In this document: positions 1 through 8,887 of the stretch, in pieces
How the letters are laid out: each line of letters begins with the position of its first letter
How positions within the stretch are numbered: position 1 is the first letter of the stretch
NCBI RefSeq assembly: GCF_002102355.1
Contig: NZ_LQPT01000084.1
Span: forward strand, 91,618-155,617
Origin: Mycobacterium sherrisii
GTDB lineage: Bacteria > Actinomycetota > Actinomycetes > Mycobacteriales > Mycobacteriaceae
Reading direction: 5' to 3'
Length of the DNA: 64,000 nt
Notes under the pieces: generated by a model
Databases searched by the model: none
Told to the model about the DNA's origin: nothing
The model's input: only the letters and a program-made list of their open reading frames with translations
Translations under genes and position numbers: made by a program

Positions 1-655
1 CGTGCAGGGCGTCCATCGCGGCGACGACGTCGGCATCCGAGCCGGTGCCGCGGAGCCGGGACGCTAACGCGACGCAGGCACGGGCGGCGTGATCGCGTAG
101 CCGTCCGCGGTGACGCGCGGGCAGCAGAAACAGGGCGGCAGGCACGCAGGTCGCCAGTGCGATCGCCCACCCCAGCAGTCGCTGATCGACGGGCCCGGAC
201 GGAGTGGAGGCCGGCCACAGATAGAGCAGCAGGGTGGCGCGCTGTCCGGCGGACATCGTCTCGCTCACCACGCCAGCCAGGGTGACCGCCGCACCGAGCA
301 CGAACGTCAAGGCCACGGCGAACCACAGACGCGACGAGACGGCCGTGCCCGCGGCGATCAAGACGAACCCGTTGACGCCGAGCCCGAGGTATCCGACCGC
401 GCGGTTTTGTCGGTTGCCCGGAAAGTCGGTGAAAATCATCAGCCAAAACGCGCCGAGCAGCGCATACAGTGGCGCCTCGGTGCCGCCCGCGGTGACCAGG
501 CCCAGCGCCGCCGCGACGGGCACCGTGATGCCCGCGCGGGCAGCGCGTCGCAGCGTATCTTGCCGCGAGCCCGGTTCGCGCCGTCGCCGGTCCGGTGACT
601 GGATCGGGCGCAGTGGCGAACGCGCCGTCGCGTCGGTGGGGCCGATTCGTGGCAT
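1..655 (-). CDS. FUSC-like integral membrane protein, 5' part only
   Basis: This reading frame begins with ATG at 655 and runs off the left edge of the window, so only about 218 residues are visible. It starts with a basic cytoplasmic stretch of about 35 residues and continues with alternating hydrophobic segments (for example ALGLVTAGG, YALLGAFWLMIF, LGVNGFVLIAAGTAV, FAVALTFVLGAAVTL, AIALATCVPAALFLLP). After these comes an Arg-rich cytoplasmic helix. This arrangement is typical of the N-terminal half of FUSC/aromatic-acid-exporter-type proteins. The ATG lies 8 bases after the fdhD stop, and the ribosome site TAGGAG overlaps that stop, so the gene is probably co-transcribed with fdhD. Substrate is unknown, and the family call rests on topology only. 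Confidence 0.55.
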   Translation of the reverse strand, partial: MPRIGPTDATARSPLRPIQSPDRRRREPGSRQDTLRRAARAGITVPVAAALGLVTAGGTEAPLYALLGAFWLMIFTDFPGNRQNRAVGYLGLGVNGFVLIAAGTAVSSRLWFAVALTFVLGAAVTLAGVVSETMSAGQRATLLLYLWPASTPSGPVDQRLLGWAIALATCVPAALFLLPARHRGRLRDHAARACVALASRLRGTGSDADVVAAMDALH

Positions 656-663
656 GGCCGCTC

Positions 664-1491
664 CTATCCGATGATCCGGTCGGGGCGCGTGTAGACGTTC
701 ATGGATTCGCCGCGCAGGAACGCGACCAGGGTGACTTGCGATTCGGCGGCAAGATCGACCGCCAGCGAGGATGGCGCGGACACCGCCGCCAATACGGGAA
801 TGCCGGCCATGACGCATTTCTGGGTCAATTCGAACGACGCGCGCCCACTCACCAGTAACACCGCACCCGAGAGGGGAATCCGCTCGCGTTCGACCGCCCA
901 ACCGATCACCTTGTCCACCGCATTGTGACGGCCGATATCCTCCCGGGCCACCAGCATGGTGCCGTCGGGCTCGAACAACGCTGCCCCGTGCAATCCACCG
1001 GTGGCGGTGAAAATCTTTTGCGCCGAACGCAATTGGCGGGGCATATCGGTCAGGGTCGCTGCGGCTACGCGGGGGCCGCGGCCGGTGACCGGATGGCGGG
1101 TCGTGACCCGCACCGCCTCGAGGGAGGCCTTGCCGCATACGCCGCATGACGACGTCGTGTAGAAGTTGCGACCGATATCGACAACGGGTGCCGGGACGTT
1201 CGGGTTCAGTGTCACGTCAAGCACGTTGTACGTGTTGGTACCGTCACCGGCTCGCCCTCCGGCGCAGTAGCGCATGGCCAGCACGTCGTCGCGGTGCGCG
1301 ACGATTCCCTCTGTCAGCAAAAACCCTTGCGCCAGTTCCATGTCCACTCCCGGGGTCCGCATCGTCACCGTGATGGCACGGCCGCCGATGCGGATTTCGA
1401 GCGGCTCCTCGACGACAAGCGTCTCCCGGCGAATAGTGCTGGCCTCCGTGGTGAGCCGCCGCGCCACGCAACGCGTCGTTATCCGACCCAT
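664..1491 (-). CDS. fdhD: FdhD, formate dehydrogenase sulfurtransferase
   Basis: The 275-residue product is FdhD, which passes sulfur from a cysteine desulfurase to the molybdenum cofactor and is needed for formate dehydrogenase activity. The two-cysteine loop CGVCGK is at residues 116-121 (Cys116 and Cys119), the conserved catalytic site. The N-terminal [10 protein letters not shown] and the later [14 protein letters not shown] are also family hallmarks. Length is normal. It lies 58 bases downstream of the universal-stress gene and in the same direction as the FdhF-type oxidoreductase four genes upstream, its likely client. The start is the ATG at 1491. Confidence 0.95.
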   Translation of the reverse strand: MGRITTRCVARRLTTEASTIRRETLVVEEPLEIRIGGRAITVTMRTPGVDMELAQGFLLTEGIVAHRDDVLAMRYCAGGRAGDGTNTYNVLDVTLNPNVPAPVVDIGRNFYTTSSCGVCGKASLEAVRVTTRHPVTGRGPRVAAATLTDMPRQLRSAQKIFTATGGLHGAALFEPDGTMLVAREDIGRHNAVDKVIGWAVERERIPLSGAVLLVSGRASFELTQKCVMAGIPVLAAVSAPSSLAVDLAAESQVTLVAFLRGESMNVYTRPDRIIG

Positions 1492-1549
1492 TAGCCCACC
1501 TTCCCGAAGGCGTAACGTGGGGCGCTGCGTCGACGCGAATTCGGCATTC

Positions 1550-2395
1550 TCACGCCTGCCGGGTGTGGACGTGAGCCCGGCGGGCCACCAACACCGGTGC
1601 CCGCACGGAACCGAGCACCGTACATGTCAACGGCCCCAACCGAAGCCCCGAAAACCCTTGAGCCGCACGGTCACAGATCACAATCAGTTGCGTCGCCCGG
1701 GAAACCTCGCGCAGTGGAACGTCGCTGCACGCATAGCTCTGCACGGAACGCACGGTGACGTCGGGATAGCGGCCGCGGTGCGGCTGCAGGTATTCGTCAG
1801 CCAGCTCTCCGATCGGTGCCAGTACCCCGGCCACCGGGAACCGCTCGCGCTGGATCGCTCGGTTCGGGCTGTAGACCGTGACCAGATCAACACCGCGACG
1901 GGAGGCTTCCTGAAACCCGACGTCGACCGCTACCTCGCAACTCGGGCAGGACTCAACGGGCACCAGCACGGGCAGATTCGGGTGCCATCGGTCGACGTCG
2001 TGGATCACCAGCACGGGGCAGCGCGCATGCTGCACCAACCGGGCGGGTGCCGAACGCATCAGGTTGTCGGCGGCGTGGCGCTGGTAACCCGCGCCGAGGA
2101 TCAAAAGGTCGGCGTAATCCGAGAGACCGAGGAGCGCCCAGATCACCAGTCCATCAACGATTTCCAGCTCAATGGAGCTCGTGCATCGGGTCTCGATGGC
2201 GTCCGCGGCCGCCACCAATGCGGGCCACACCAGGTCCCGTCGCATACCGGGCTTCCTGATGGCGACCAGCGTGAGGGTGACCTCGCGCAGCGAGGCTTCG
2301 CGCGCCGCCCATTCGACAGCTGCGGGTGAGGACAGCGACCCGTTGACGACGACGACGACACCCCGAGGGTGGGCGGGTACGTTCACCTCGATCAC
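1550..2395 (-). CDS. Tandem universal stress protein
   Basis: The product has 281 residues with two Usp folds in tandem (about 10-145 and 150-275), the usual length for mycobacterial double-domain USPs. The first domain opens with [21 protein letters not shown], and both end in the PVLVI/PVLVA strand. The ATP loop G-x2-G-x9-G-S/T is not clean in either half: the first reads [10 protein letters not shown] and the second starts at CDRAAQG, so nucleotide binding is uncertain. The start codon overlaps the stop of the oxidase subunit II gene (ATGA). This context suggests a role in low-oxygen or stress physiology. That is inference, and no DosR box was seen nearby. Confidence 0.88.
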   Translation of the reverse strand: MIEVNVPAHPRGVVVVVNGSLSSPAAVEWAAREASLREVTLTLVAIRKPGMRRDLVWPALVAAADAIETRCTSSIELEIVDGLVIWALLGLSDYADLLILGAGYQRHAADNLMRSAPARLVQHARCPVLVIHDVDRWHPNLPVLVPVESCPSCEVAVDVGFQEASRRGVDLVTVYSPNRAIQRERFPVAGVLAPIGELADEYLQPHRGRYPDVTVRSVQSYACSDVPLREVSRATQLIVICDRAAQGFSGLRLGPLTCTVLGSVRAPVLVARRAHVHTRQA

Positions 2396-3402
2396 CTTTG
2401 TTGAGGGTCATCCACGGCACTGGGCACCGCGGCGAGCCGAAACAGCGCTAACAATGGTGGCAGCACCAAAACGACCGCGGCGCAAGCCACCGCGACGAGA
2501 ATGGCCAACGTGGCGCGGGGGGCGGCGGCCTCCCCGACGGTCAGGTGCGTCCCCAGCAGATTCGGATACTGCGAGACACCCCAGCCGGCTACCACGGCCG
2601 CGACCGCCGCAGCGGCCGTCTCCCGCACCCCGACAAAGCGTTGGCGCATCAGCATTCCGATGCTGGCCACACCGCCGAGGCCGGCGGCAGTGACCAGGGG
2701 CAGTCCCACATGCGTCAGGTCCGTGAAGAGCCGCGGCGCATCGGCACGCAGGATCGCGATGCCGACCAAACTCACCGCACCACTTGCCCCGCCCGCGGCC
2801 AGCGCCCGGCGGCGGAAGTAACCGGTCAACTTTTCGTCGCCAGCACGACTGGCCGCGACCGTCAGGTACGTGGCTGCCAGGAATGCGCATGCCAGAACCG
2901 CCAGCACACCACCGAGTGCGCTCGCCGGGTTCACCCAGCTGCGGACCGGGTCACCGTATCCGCCCGACGGCACCCGTCCGGATGCGACGGCGCCCGCAAT
3001 GGCGCCGAAGCAGTACGGCGTCAGGACCGACGATGCCGCGAACACAACTCCGTAGAACCGTCGCTCGGGGGTGACCATTGTTTCCTTGCGGAAGGCGAAG
3101 CCAGCCCCCCGCAACACAATTCCCAGCGCCGCCACCATCAGGGGTAGGTACAGCGTGGTGGTGATCGCGGCGAAGGCGGTAGGGAAGCCGCTCCACAGCA
3201 TAACGATGCTGTAGATCAACCAGATGTGATTGGCTTCCCACACCGGCGCTACACAGGAGTCGATGAGGGCCCGCGGCGCTTTGCCCCGCTGCGTCCCGCC
3301 GGCGGCGAGGTCCCAAAACCCGGCACCGAAGTCGGCACCGCCGAGCACGGCGTAGGAAACCACTCCGACGAACAGCAGCACCGCGACCAGTCCGGCCATC
3401 AT
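2392..3402 (-). CDS. cydB: Cytochrome bd-type quinol oxidase subunit II
   Basis: This is the second subunit of a cytochrome bd-family quinol oxidase, a multi-span membrane protein of 336 residues. It begins with a hydrophobic helix and the signature YAVLGGADFGAGFWDL, then EANHIWLIY, which matches the conserved subunit II N-terminus. About eight hydrophobic segments are visible. With CydA it would oxidise menaquinol and reduce oxygen at the cytoplasmic membrane. Its start overlaps the cydA stop by four bases, and its stop overlaps the usp start. No cydC or cydD transporter genes lie nearby, unlike a usual main mycobacterial cyd locus, so this may be a second, alternative bd oxidase. Confidence 0.9.
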   Translation of the reverse strand: MMAGLVAVLLFVGVVSYAVLGGADFGAGFWDLAAGGTQRGKAPRALIDSCVAPVWEANHIWLIYSIVMLWSGFPTAFAAITTTLYLPLMVAALGIVLRGAGFAFRKETMVTPERRFYGVVFAASSVLTPYCFGAIAGAVASGRVPSGGYGDPVRSWVNPASALGGVLAVLACAFLAATYLTVAASRAGDEKLTGYFRRRALAAGGASGAVSLVGIAILRADAPRLFTDLTHVGLPLVTAAGLGGVASIGMLMRQRFVGVRETAAAAVAAVVAGWGVSQYPNLLGTHLTVGEAAAPRATLAILVAVACAAVVLVLPPLLALFRLAAVPSAVDDPQQR

Positions 3403-4823
3403 GACACCAGCTCTTCAGAGCGGTTGCCGCCGAAGCGTTTTGGACCGTACGGCACGGCGACGGCGTCGTCACCGTCGTCTTGCCAGCGCCGCGCCATCGA
3501 TCGCAGCACCGCTATCGCGGCGGTCCCCACGGCGGCGTAAATGACCACCACCCCCGCGAACATCGGCCACAGATTGCCGTGCGTGGTGACCGCATCCCGC
3601 GTCAGGAGCAGACCCACGACCGTCCAGGGTTGACGCCCGACCTCGGTGACCACCCAGCCGCTTTCCATCGAGACAACGGAAATAGCCCCACAGATCGACG
3701 CCGCCCGGAGGAACCAGCGGTTGGTGGTGAGCGTCGTTCGGTGGCGCCACCACAGCCACGCGAACCACACCCCCGATCCCAACAGCAGGGCCGTCGTGCC
3801 GACCATGGTGTCGAACGCCAGGTGCACGATGTTGACCAGGTGGTCGGGGGGACGGACATCGACCGGAATCAGGTCCAGACCCCTGATGACGGTCGACGGT
3901 TTGAAACCGGCCAACTGCGAGGCCATATCGGGAATCGGCACTCCGCCTTGCACTTTGCCGTCGACCAGGACACCCCCCAACGTTTCCGGGACGTGACTTC
4001 CGGTGGTGGGCAGGAGCTCGATGGCCGCGAATTTGGCCGGTTCCTCCTTGTAGACGTGTCGGGCAATCAGGTCGCCCAACACCACCTGCACCGGGAGGCC
4101 GACGGCAGCCGTGGTGAACCCGATCACCAGGCCCAGCTGGTGATAGCGCGTCCGGCGGCCGCGCAGGATGCCGGTGGCGTAAACACCGGCGACGACGAAG
4201 CCGGCGACGATATAGGCGGCCGTGAGCATGTGGAGGAACTCCAGCCAGAACGCGTTGTTGAAGAACACCAGGGCGGGCTCGACCGCCACGAGTTTGCCGT
4301 CGCGCATGGTGATTCCGCCGGGTCGGTTCATCCAGCCGTTGGCGGCGACGACGGCGGCCGCGCCGCCCGCGCTGGCGATCGAGACGACGACGCCGGAGGC
4401 GAAGTGAAGGCGAGTGCCCAGCCGGTCCCAGCCGTAGATATAGATGGAGACGAAGATGGCCTCCAGGAAGAAGAACAGGCCCTCGATCGCGAACGGGAAC
4501 CCGAAGGCCGGACCGTATTGCTTCATCAGGCCGGGCCACAGAATGCCCATCTCGAACTGCAGCACGGTGCCCGAGACGGCCCCGACCGCAAACAATACGG
4601 CGGCGACCTTCGACCACCGCCGGGCCAGTAGTAGTGCCGCGCGGTCGTTGTGGCGCACACCTCGGTAGTGGGCGATGAGCATCAGTGTGGTCAGCGCGAC
4701 CCCGAAAGGCACCAGGATGATGTGGAATCCAAGGGTGAACGCCATCTGCTCTCGGGCGGGGAGCAGTTGCTGCGGGTCTCCAGCCGCGAGCCAAACGCGC
4801 GCGGCAAAACTGGGCGCTGTCAT
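3399..4823 (-). CDS. cydA: Cytochrome bd-type quinol oxidase subunit I
   Basis: The 474-residue product carries the haem and quinol sites of a bd-type oxidase. Expected ligands are present: His34 (in LGFHIILVPF), His198 (in LEFLHML) and Met386 (in VVSMESGW). The acidic pair Glu114 and Glu121 follows, and the diagnostic GWVVTEVGRQPW comes right after Met386. The quinol loop between the central helices is short, as in cyanide-insensitive or CioA-type enzymes, not the long E. coli CydA form. It overlaps fdhF and cydB by four bases on either side, which argues that the molybdoenzyme and the oxidase are made together. It could be the alternative bd oxidase described in some mycobacteria. Confidence 0.92.
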   Translation of the reverse strand: MTAPSFAARVWLAAGDPQQLLPAREQMAFTLGFHIILVPFGVALTTLMLIAHYRGVRHNDRAALLLARRWSKVAAVLFAVGAVSGTVLQFEMGILWPGLMKQYGPAFGFPFAIEGLFFFLEAIFVSIYIYGWDRLGTRLHFASGVVVSIASAGGAAAVVAANGWMNRPGGITMRDGKLVAVEPALVFFNNAFWLEFLHMLTAAYIVAGFVVAGVYATGILRGRRTRYHQLGLVIGFTTAAVGLPVQVVLGDLIARHVYKEEPAKFAAIELLPTTGSHVPETLGGVLVDGKVQGGVPIPDMASQLAGFKPSTVIRGLDLIPVDVRPPDHLVNIVHLAFDTMVGTTALLLGSGVWFAWLWWRHRTTLTTNRWFLRAASICGAISVVSMESGWVVTEVGRQPWTVVGLLLTRDAVTTHGNLWPMFAGVVVIYAAVGTAAIAVLRSMARRWQDDGDDAVAVPYGPKRFGGNRSEELVS

Positions 4824-7189
4824 GAGATGCCTGAATGCGTTGTCGGGGCGGGGCTGCGGCTCACACGCACCTTGATGTTCTTCATCAACGGTTGGTTGCT
4901 TTGGGTGCTGTAATCACCGGCTGCGATCAGAGCGTTCATCTCCGGCATGTAGCCGGCGGCACAGCCTCGCGGCAGGTCGTAGTCGACGGCCCGGTAGCGC
5001 TGTAACGTGCGCTGGCTACCGTCGCGGGCCGTGGCCACGATGTCGACCGGAGTTCCCGGTTCAATGTGGCGGGCCCGCATGTCGTCGCGGTTCATCAGGA
5101 TGAGGGTGCGCAGGTTGGCAATCCCGCGATAGCGGTCGTTGTCGGAATAGATCGTGGTGTTCCACTGGTCATGGCTGCGCATCGTCTGCAGGATCAGGAC
5201 GTCGTCATCCAGGGGTGCTTGGGGCAACGGAGCACTAGAGAATTCCGCCCGGCCGGAGGGTGTCAAGAAGACCAACTCGCGCGCGGGCTGACGGATCCGG
5301 AAACCCAGCGGCAGGCGCACACGGCGGTTGAAATCCTCGAACCCGTCGAGCACCTGGGCCATCGTGTCGCGGATGCGGTCGTAGTCTTCGATGTAGGACT
5401 CCCACGGTGTCTTGCTGCCGGGCAGCGTGGCGCGGGCGATGCCGGCAATGATGGCCGGTTCGGATAAAAGGTGCGGCGAGGCAGGCTTTTTCATCCCCAC
5501 CGACAGGTGCACCATGCTCATGGAGTCCTCCACGGAGGTGGCTTGCAGGCCGCGTTTTTGGTGGTCCTTCTCGGTGCGGCCCAGACAAGGCAGGATCAGC
5601 GCCTGCTGCCCGTGTACCAGGTGGCTGCGGTTGAGCTTGGTGCTGACGTGCACGGTCAGCGTGCAGCGCCGCAGGCCCCGAAAGGTGTAATCGGTGTCGG
5701 GGGCGGCCAGCGCGAAATTGCCGCCCATGCCGACGAATACCTTGACGCGCTCGTCGTTCATCGCGGCGATGGTGTCGACCGTGTCCATCCCGTGTTCGCG
5801 AGGGGGTTCGATGTGACAGACGGTCGCAAGCCGGTCCAGAAATTCCGGGGCCGGACGGTGGTCGATGCCGCAGGTGCGGTTGCCTTGCACGTTGCTGTGC
5901 CCGCGCACCGGCGACGGGCCGGCACCCTCGCGGCCTAGATTCCCCCGCAGCAGAAGGACATTGATGATCTCGCGGATGGCGTCGACGCCGTGCTCATGCT
6001 GGGTGACCCCCAGACACCAACTGATCAGGGTGCGGTCCGACCGGGAGTACACCTCCGCGGCTTTCAAGATGTCGGCGCGGCTCAGCCCAGATTGCAGTTC
6101 GAGTTCTGTCCAACTGGTGGACTCGCAGACAGCGCGGTACTCCTCGAATCCTTCGGTGTAGCGGGCGATGAACTCGTGATCGAGTGCCTTGGGATTGCGC
6201 CGGCCTTCCTCCAGCACCGCCTTGGCGATCCCGCGCATCAGCGCCATGTCTCCCCCGGCCCGCACCTGCAGGTTCAGCGTGCTGGTCCGGGTGGCCTTGA
6301 ACATCGCCATCTGCCCGATCTCATGAGGGACGATGGTCCGCGTTGCCGCGGCCTCGACGAGCGGATTGACGTGCACGATCTGTGCGCCCCGGCGATACGC
6401 TTCGGCCAGCGCGGTCAGCATGCGCGGAGCGTTGGACGCCGCGTTGACGCCCATGATGAACAGGGCATCGGCCGTCTGCCAGTCCTTGAGGTCGGCCGTT
6501 CCCTTGCCGGTCCCGATCGCGGCCTGCAGCGCGCGCCCGGAAGCTTCGTGGCACATGTTGGAGCAGTCGGGCAGGTTGTTGGTGCCGAACTCGCGGGCGA
6601 ACAGTTGATAGAGGAACGTGGCCTCGTTGCCCAGCCGGCCCGAGGTGTAGAACGCCGCCTGGTTGGGATTGTCGAGGGCACGCAGTTCCCGACCAACCAG
6701 GTCGAAGGCGTCCCGCCAGCTGATCGGGCGGTAGCGGTCGCTCGAGGCGTCGTAGACCAGGGGTTCGGTGAGCCGACCCTGGTCTTCCAGAGCGAAATCC
6801 GACCACCCAGACAACTCCGTGACGGTGTGCTGCGCGAAGAACTCCGCGGTCACCCGCTTGGAGGTCATCTCCCAGGTGACGTGTTTGATGCCGTTTTCGC
6901 AGATGTCGAGGCGTAGGCCCTTGGTGTCGTCCGGCCATGCGCAGCCGGGACAGTCAAATCCGCCGTTCTCGTGGTTCATCCGGTGGATGGCTCGCGCTCC
7001 GTCGACCACAGCGTGTTCCCGAAGCAGGAACTGGGTCACGCTCTTGGCCGCCCCCCAGCCGGCGGCCGGATGGTGGTAGGGGTGGTGGCTTGGCGTTTTG
7101 CCGGGAGCCGGGCCGTCACCACCGAGAGATGTTGGCGCCGTGTCCAATTCGTCATCGCGAGCGGACCGTCCGTCCACTGGTGCAGCCAT
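4820..7189 (-). CDS. FdhF/YdeP-family molybdopterin oxidoreductase
   Basis: This is a large molybdopterin enzyme related to formate dehydrogenase alpha chains, of the YdeP type. I place the start at the ATG at 7189, because AAGGAG sits 8 bases upstream; this gives 789 residues, although the frame stays open to 7318. The N-terminal FDCPGCAWPD and LDICENG give only Cys80, Cys83 and Cys97, fewer than the usual four cluster ligands. The active-site loop DCSNMCHEAS puts Cys213 and a following His where formate dehydrogenase H has Sec-His. A C-terminal molydop-binding region is present (MRSHDQWNT, TPVDIVATA). No beta or gamma subunit is encoded nearby. The substrate is not proven; formate is suggested by family and by fdhD. 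Confidence 0.88.
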   Translation of the reverse strand: MAAPVDGRSARDDELDTAPTSLGGDGPAPGKTPSHHPYHHPAAGWGAAKSVTQFLLREHAVVDGARAIHRMNHENGGFDCPGCAWPDDTKGLRLDICENGIKHVTWEMTSKRVTAEFFAQHTVTELSGWSDFALEDQGRLTEPLVYDASSDRYRPISWRDAFDLVGRELRALDNPNQAAFYTSGRLGNEATFLYQLFAREFGTNNLPDCSNMCHEASGRALQAAIGTGKGTADLKDWQTADALFIMGVNAASNAPRMLTALAEAYRRGAQIVHVNPLVEAAATRTIVPHEIGQMAMFKATRTSTLNLQVRAGGDMALMRGIAKAVLEEGRRNPKALDHEFIARYTEGFEEYRAVCESTSWTELELQSGLSRADILKAAEVYSRSDRTLISWCLGVTQHEHGVDAIREIINVLLLRGNLGREGAGPSPVRGHSNVQGNRTCGIDHRPAPEFLDRLATVCHIEPPREHGMDTVDTIAAMNDERVKVFVGMGGNFALAAPDTDYTFRGLRRCTLTVHVSTKLNRSHLVHGQQALILPCLGRTEKDHQKRGLQATSVEDSMSMVHLSVGMKKPASPHLLSEPAIIAGIARATLPGSKTPWESYIEDYDRIRDTMAQVLDGFEDFNRRVRLPLGFRIRQPARELVFLTPSGRAEFSSAPLPQAPLDDDVLILQTMRSHDQWNTTIYSDNDRYRGIANLRTLILMNRDDMRARHIEPGTPVDIVATARDGSQRTLQRYRAVDYDLPRGCAAGYMPEMNALIAAGDYSTQSNQPLMKNIKVRVSRSPAPTTHSGIS

Positions 7190-7412
7190 CGCCACCGCTC
7201 CTTCCCGCGGTTCCGCACGGTCGACACGGCGGCGACGGGGCCGAGATGTCGGGAACCGCGCCGCCAATGCTTCAGCAAACGCGGGGGTGGTGAATAGAGT
7301 CGTTTGACTCAGCCGCAAGCAGGCCCCGGCGCGAGGTAGCGATCCGCCGGCGCTCGTTCACCCCGGCGTTGAGCCAGAAACGCCCCGCGTGAAGCAACCA
7401 ACGTCGCCCCGA

Positions 7413-7679
7413 TCACTCGTCGACGATGGCCAACTCCCCGCGCCGTACCGCCTCGATGATCGATTCACGCAGCGCCGAACACACCAGGAACACACCGCGA
7501 TTCGCATGCGGAGCGACCTGTTGAGCGGCCACGCGTTCGGCGCACCGCTCGGCCGCCTCGGCGTTCCACTGCACACTGGTCTGATTCCAGGTGCTCTTGC
7601 GGACCAGCACCCTGGCTGCGCAGCGACCGCACGTCACCGGCACCATCGGCATCTCGTCGAGCCGATTGTCCGTTCTCAC
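7413..7679 (-). CDS. Small Cys-containing protein coupled to Rieske oxygenase
   Basis: The likely gene starts at GTG 7679, which overlaps the oxygenase stop as GTGA, and encodes 88 residues. The longer open frame reaching 7811 only shadows the oxygenase gene. The N-terminal half has VTCGRCAARVLVRK, a possible half zinc ribbon (Cys17 and Cys20), with further cysteines at 46 and 67. The middle reads STWNQTSVQWNAEAAERC. I do not recognise a named domain. Four-base overlap implies translational coupling and a shared job with the oxygenase, perhaps as a small metal or electron-transfer accessory. That function is conjecture. Confidence 0.65.
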   Translation of the reverse strand: MRTDNRLDEMPMVPVTCGRCAARVLVRKSTWNQTSVQWNAEAAERCAERVAAQQVAPHANRGVFLVCSALRESIIEAVRRGELAIVDE

Positions 7680-8788
7680 CTGACCGCCAGGTTGGCTTCG
7701 ACCTCTTTCATCCAGGCCTGGTAGGGCCGGGTGGTGTCGAGTTCGAACTCGAAGCGGTCCACCATATCCGGCTCCACGTCCGCGACGTCGACATAGAACT
7801 GCTGATACCACCGCCGCAACTGGTAGACCGGGCCATCCTCCTCGACCAGCAGCGGGTTGTCGATGCGCGCCTTGTGCCGCCAGATCGCGACGTCCTGCTC
7901 GAAACCCAATTTGATGTAGTCGCCCAACGTGATCGCGGTCTGCATGGCCTGATCGCCGGGCAGCGCCTCGGACTTCTTGACGATGATGCCGTATTGCAGC
8001 ACAAAAGAATTCGAGTCAATCGGGTAGTGACAGTTGATGAGAATCGATTCAGCGTCGCCGTGCTCGTAGTGATAGGTCAGGTCGTCGATCATGAAAGACG
8101 GGCCATAGTAGGATGCGACCGAGGTGTTGCCCAGCATGCGGGAACCCTCTGCACCGGCCAGGTCGGGTCGGCCTTCGCCGTTCATATATTGCGTCGCGAC
8201 GTGTCCCTCGAAGATGTTCTTGAAATAGGTCGGCAGCGCGCCGTGGATGTAGTAGAAGTGCGCCATATCGACGACGTTGTCGATGATTTCGCGACAGTTG
8301 CTGTGCACCACGGTGGTGTACCAATGCCAGTCCGTCCAGCCGTCGCTGGTGGCCCCTTCGATGCGCGGAATGGTGACCTCCGGCGGCGGCGGGTTGCGCT
8401 CCGGGTCATTCCAGACGAAGAGCATGCCGTCCTGTTCCAGAGTGGTCCAGGTTGCGGTGCGGGCTGACCGGGGGGCGCGCCGCGCGTAGGGCACCCGCTT
8501 GCAGCGGCCGTCGCCGCCCCATCGCCAGTCGTGAAACGGACAGGCGATCTCGTCGCCCTTGACCTCGCCCTGGGAGAGGTCGCCGCCCATGTGCCGGCAG
8601 TAGCTGTCCAGCACATTGAGCTTGTCGTCGCCGCCGCGGAACACGACGAGTTTCTGGCCGAAGGCGTTGACGGCGTGCGGCTTTCCGTCACCGAACTGTT
8701 TGATCAGGCCCAGGCAATGCCAGCCCCGGGCGAACCGCGTCGGTACGGCTTGGGCTTCGATGAGCCGGACTTCGTCGGTGTCCTGCAT
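7676..8788 (-). CDS. KshA-like Rieske non-haem iron oxygenase
   Basis: This is the oxygenase component of a two-component Rieske hydroxylase (370 residues), closest in pattern to 3-ketosteroid 9-alpha-hydroxylase KshA. The Rieske cluster ligands are Cys64, His66, Cys83 and His86 (CRHMGG and CPFHDW). The catalytic domain has the bridging NVVDMAHFYYIHG, giving Asn171, Asp174, His177 and His182 as mononuclear-iron ligands or neighbours. No reductase (KshB type) is encoded in the window. It faces a KstD-like flavoprotein across about 100 bases. The steroid substrate is inferred from this pairing; other polycyclic or sterol-like substrates are possible. Confidence 0.88.
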   Translation of the reverse strand: MQDTDEVRLIEAQAVPTRFARGWHCLGLIKQFGDGKPHAVNAFGQKLVVFRGGDDKLNVLDSYCRHMGGDLSQGEVKGDEIACPFHDWRWGGDGRCKRVPYARRAPRSARTATWTTLEQDGMLFVWNDPERNPPPPEVTIPRIEGATSDGWTDWHWYTTVVHSNCREIIDNVVDMAHFYYIHGALPTYFKNIFEGHVATQYMNGEGRPDLAGAEGSRMLGNTSVASYYGPSFMIDDLTYHYEHGDAESILINCHYPIDSNSFVLQYGIIVKKSEALPGDQAMQTAITLGDYIKLGFEQDVAIWRHKARIDNPLLVEEDGPVYQLRRWYQQFYVDVADVEPDMVDRFEFELDTTRPYQAWMKEVEANLAVR

Positions 8789-8801
8789 CCAACCGATTCA
8801 A

Positions 8802-8827
8802 CTCTCCCGGCGCCCCGTGCGGGAGAG
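8802..8827. promoter_or_regulatory. Inverted repeat in divergent oxygenase/flavoprotein promoter
   Basis: Perfect 8-base arms CTCTCCCG and CGGGAGAG are separated by 10 bases. They lie just upstream of the oxygenase start (8788) and before the flavoprotein start (8888). It could be an operator for the nearby PadR regulator or a transcript hairpin. It does not match the KstR consensus. Confidence 0.35.
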
Positions 8828-8887
8828 CTGTTCCACTCATCAGGACGGCTATTCCTGCACTGCTGCGCCCGGGCCTACGGTTTCGGC

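Noticed and set aside
3480-4631. Long plus-strand open frame over cydA
   Set aside because: It is an antisense shadow of a conserved bd-oxidase gene, common in GC-rich DNA.
8531-8887. Upstream extension of the KstD-like gene
   Set aside because: The FAD motif begins soon after GTG 8888. The upstream part only mirrors the opposite-strand oxygenase gene.
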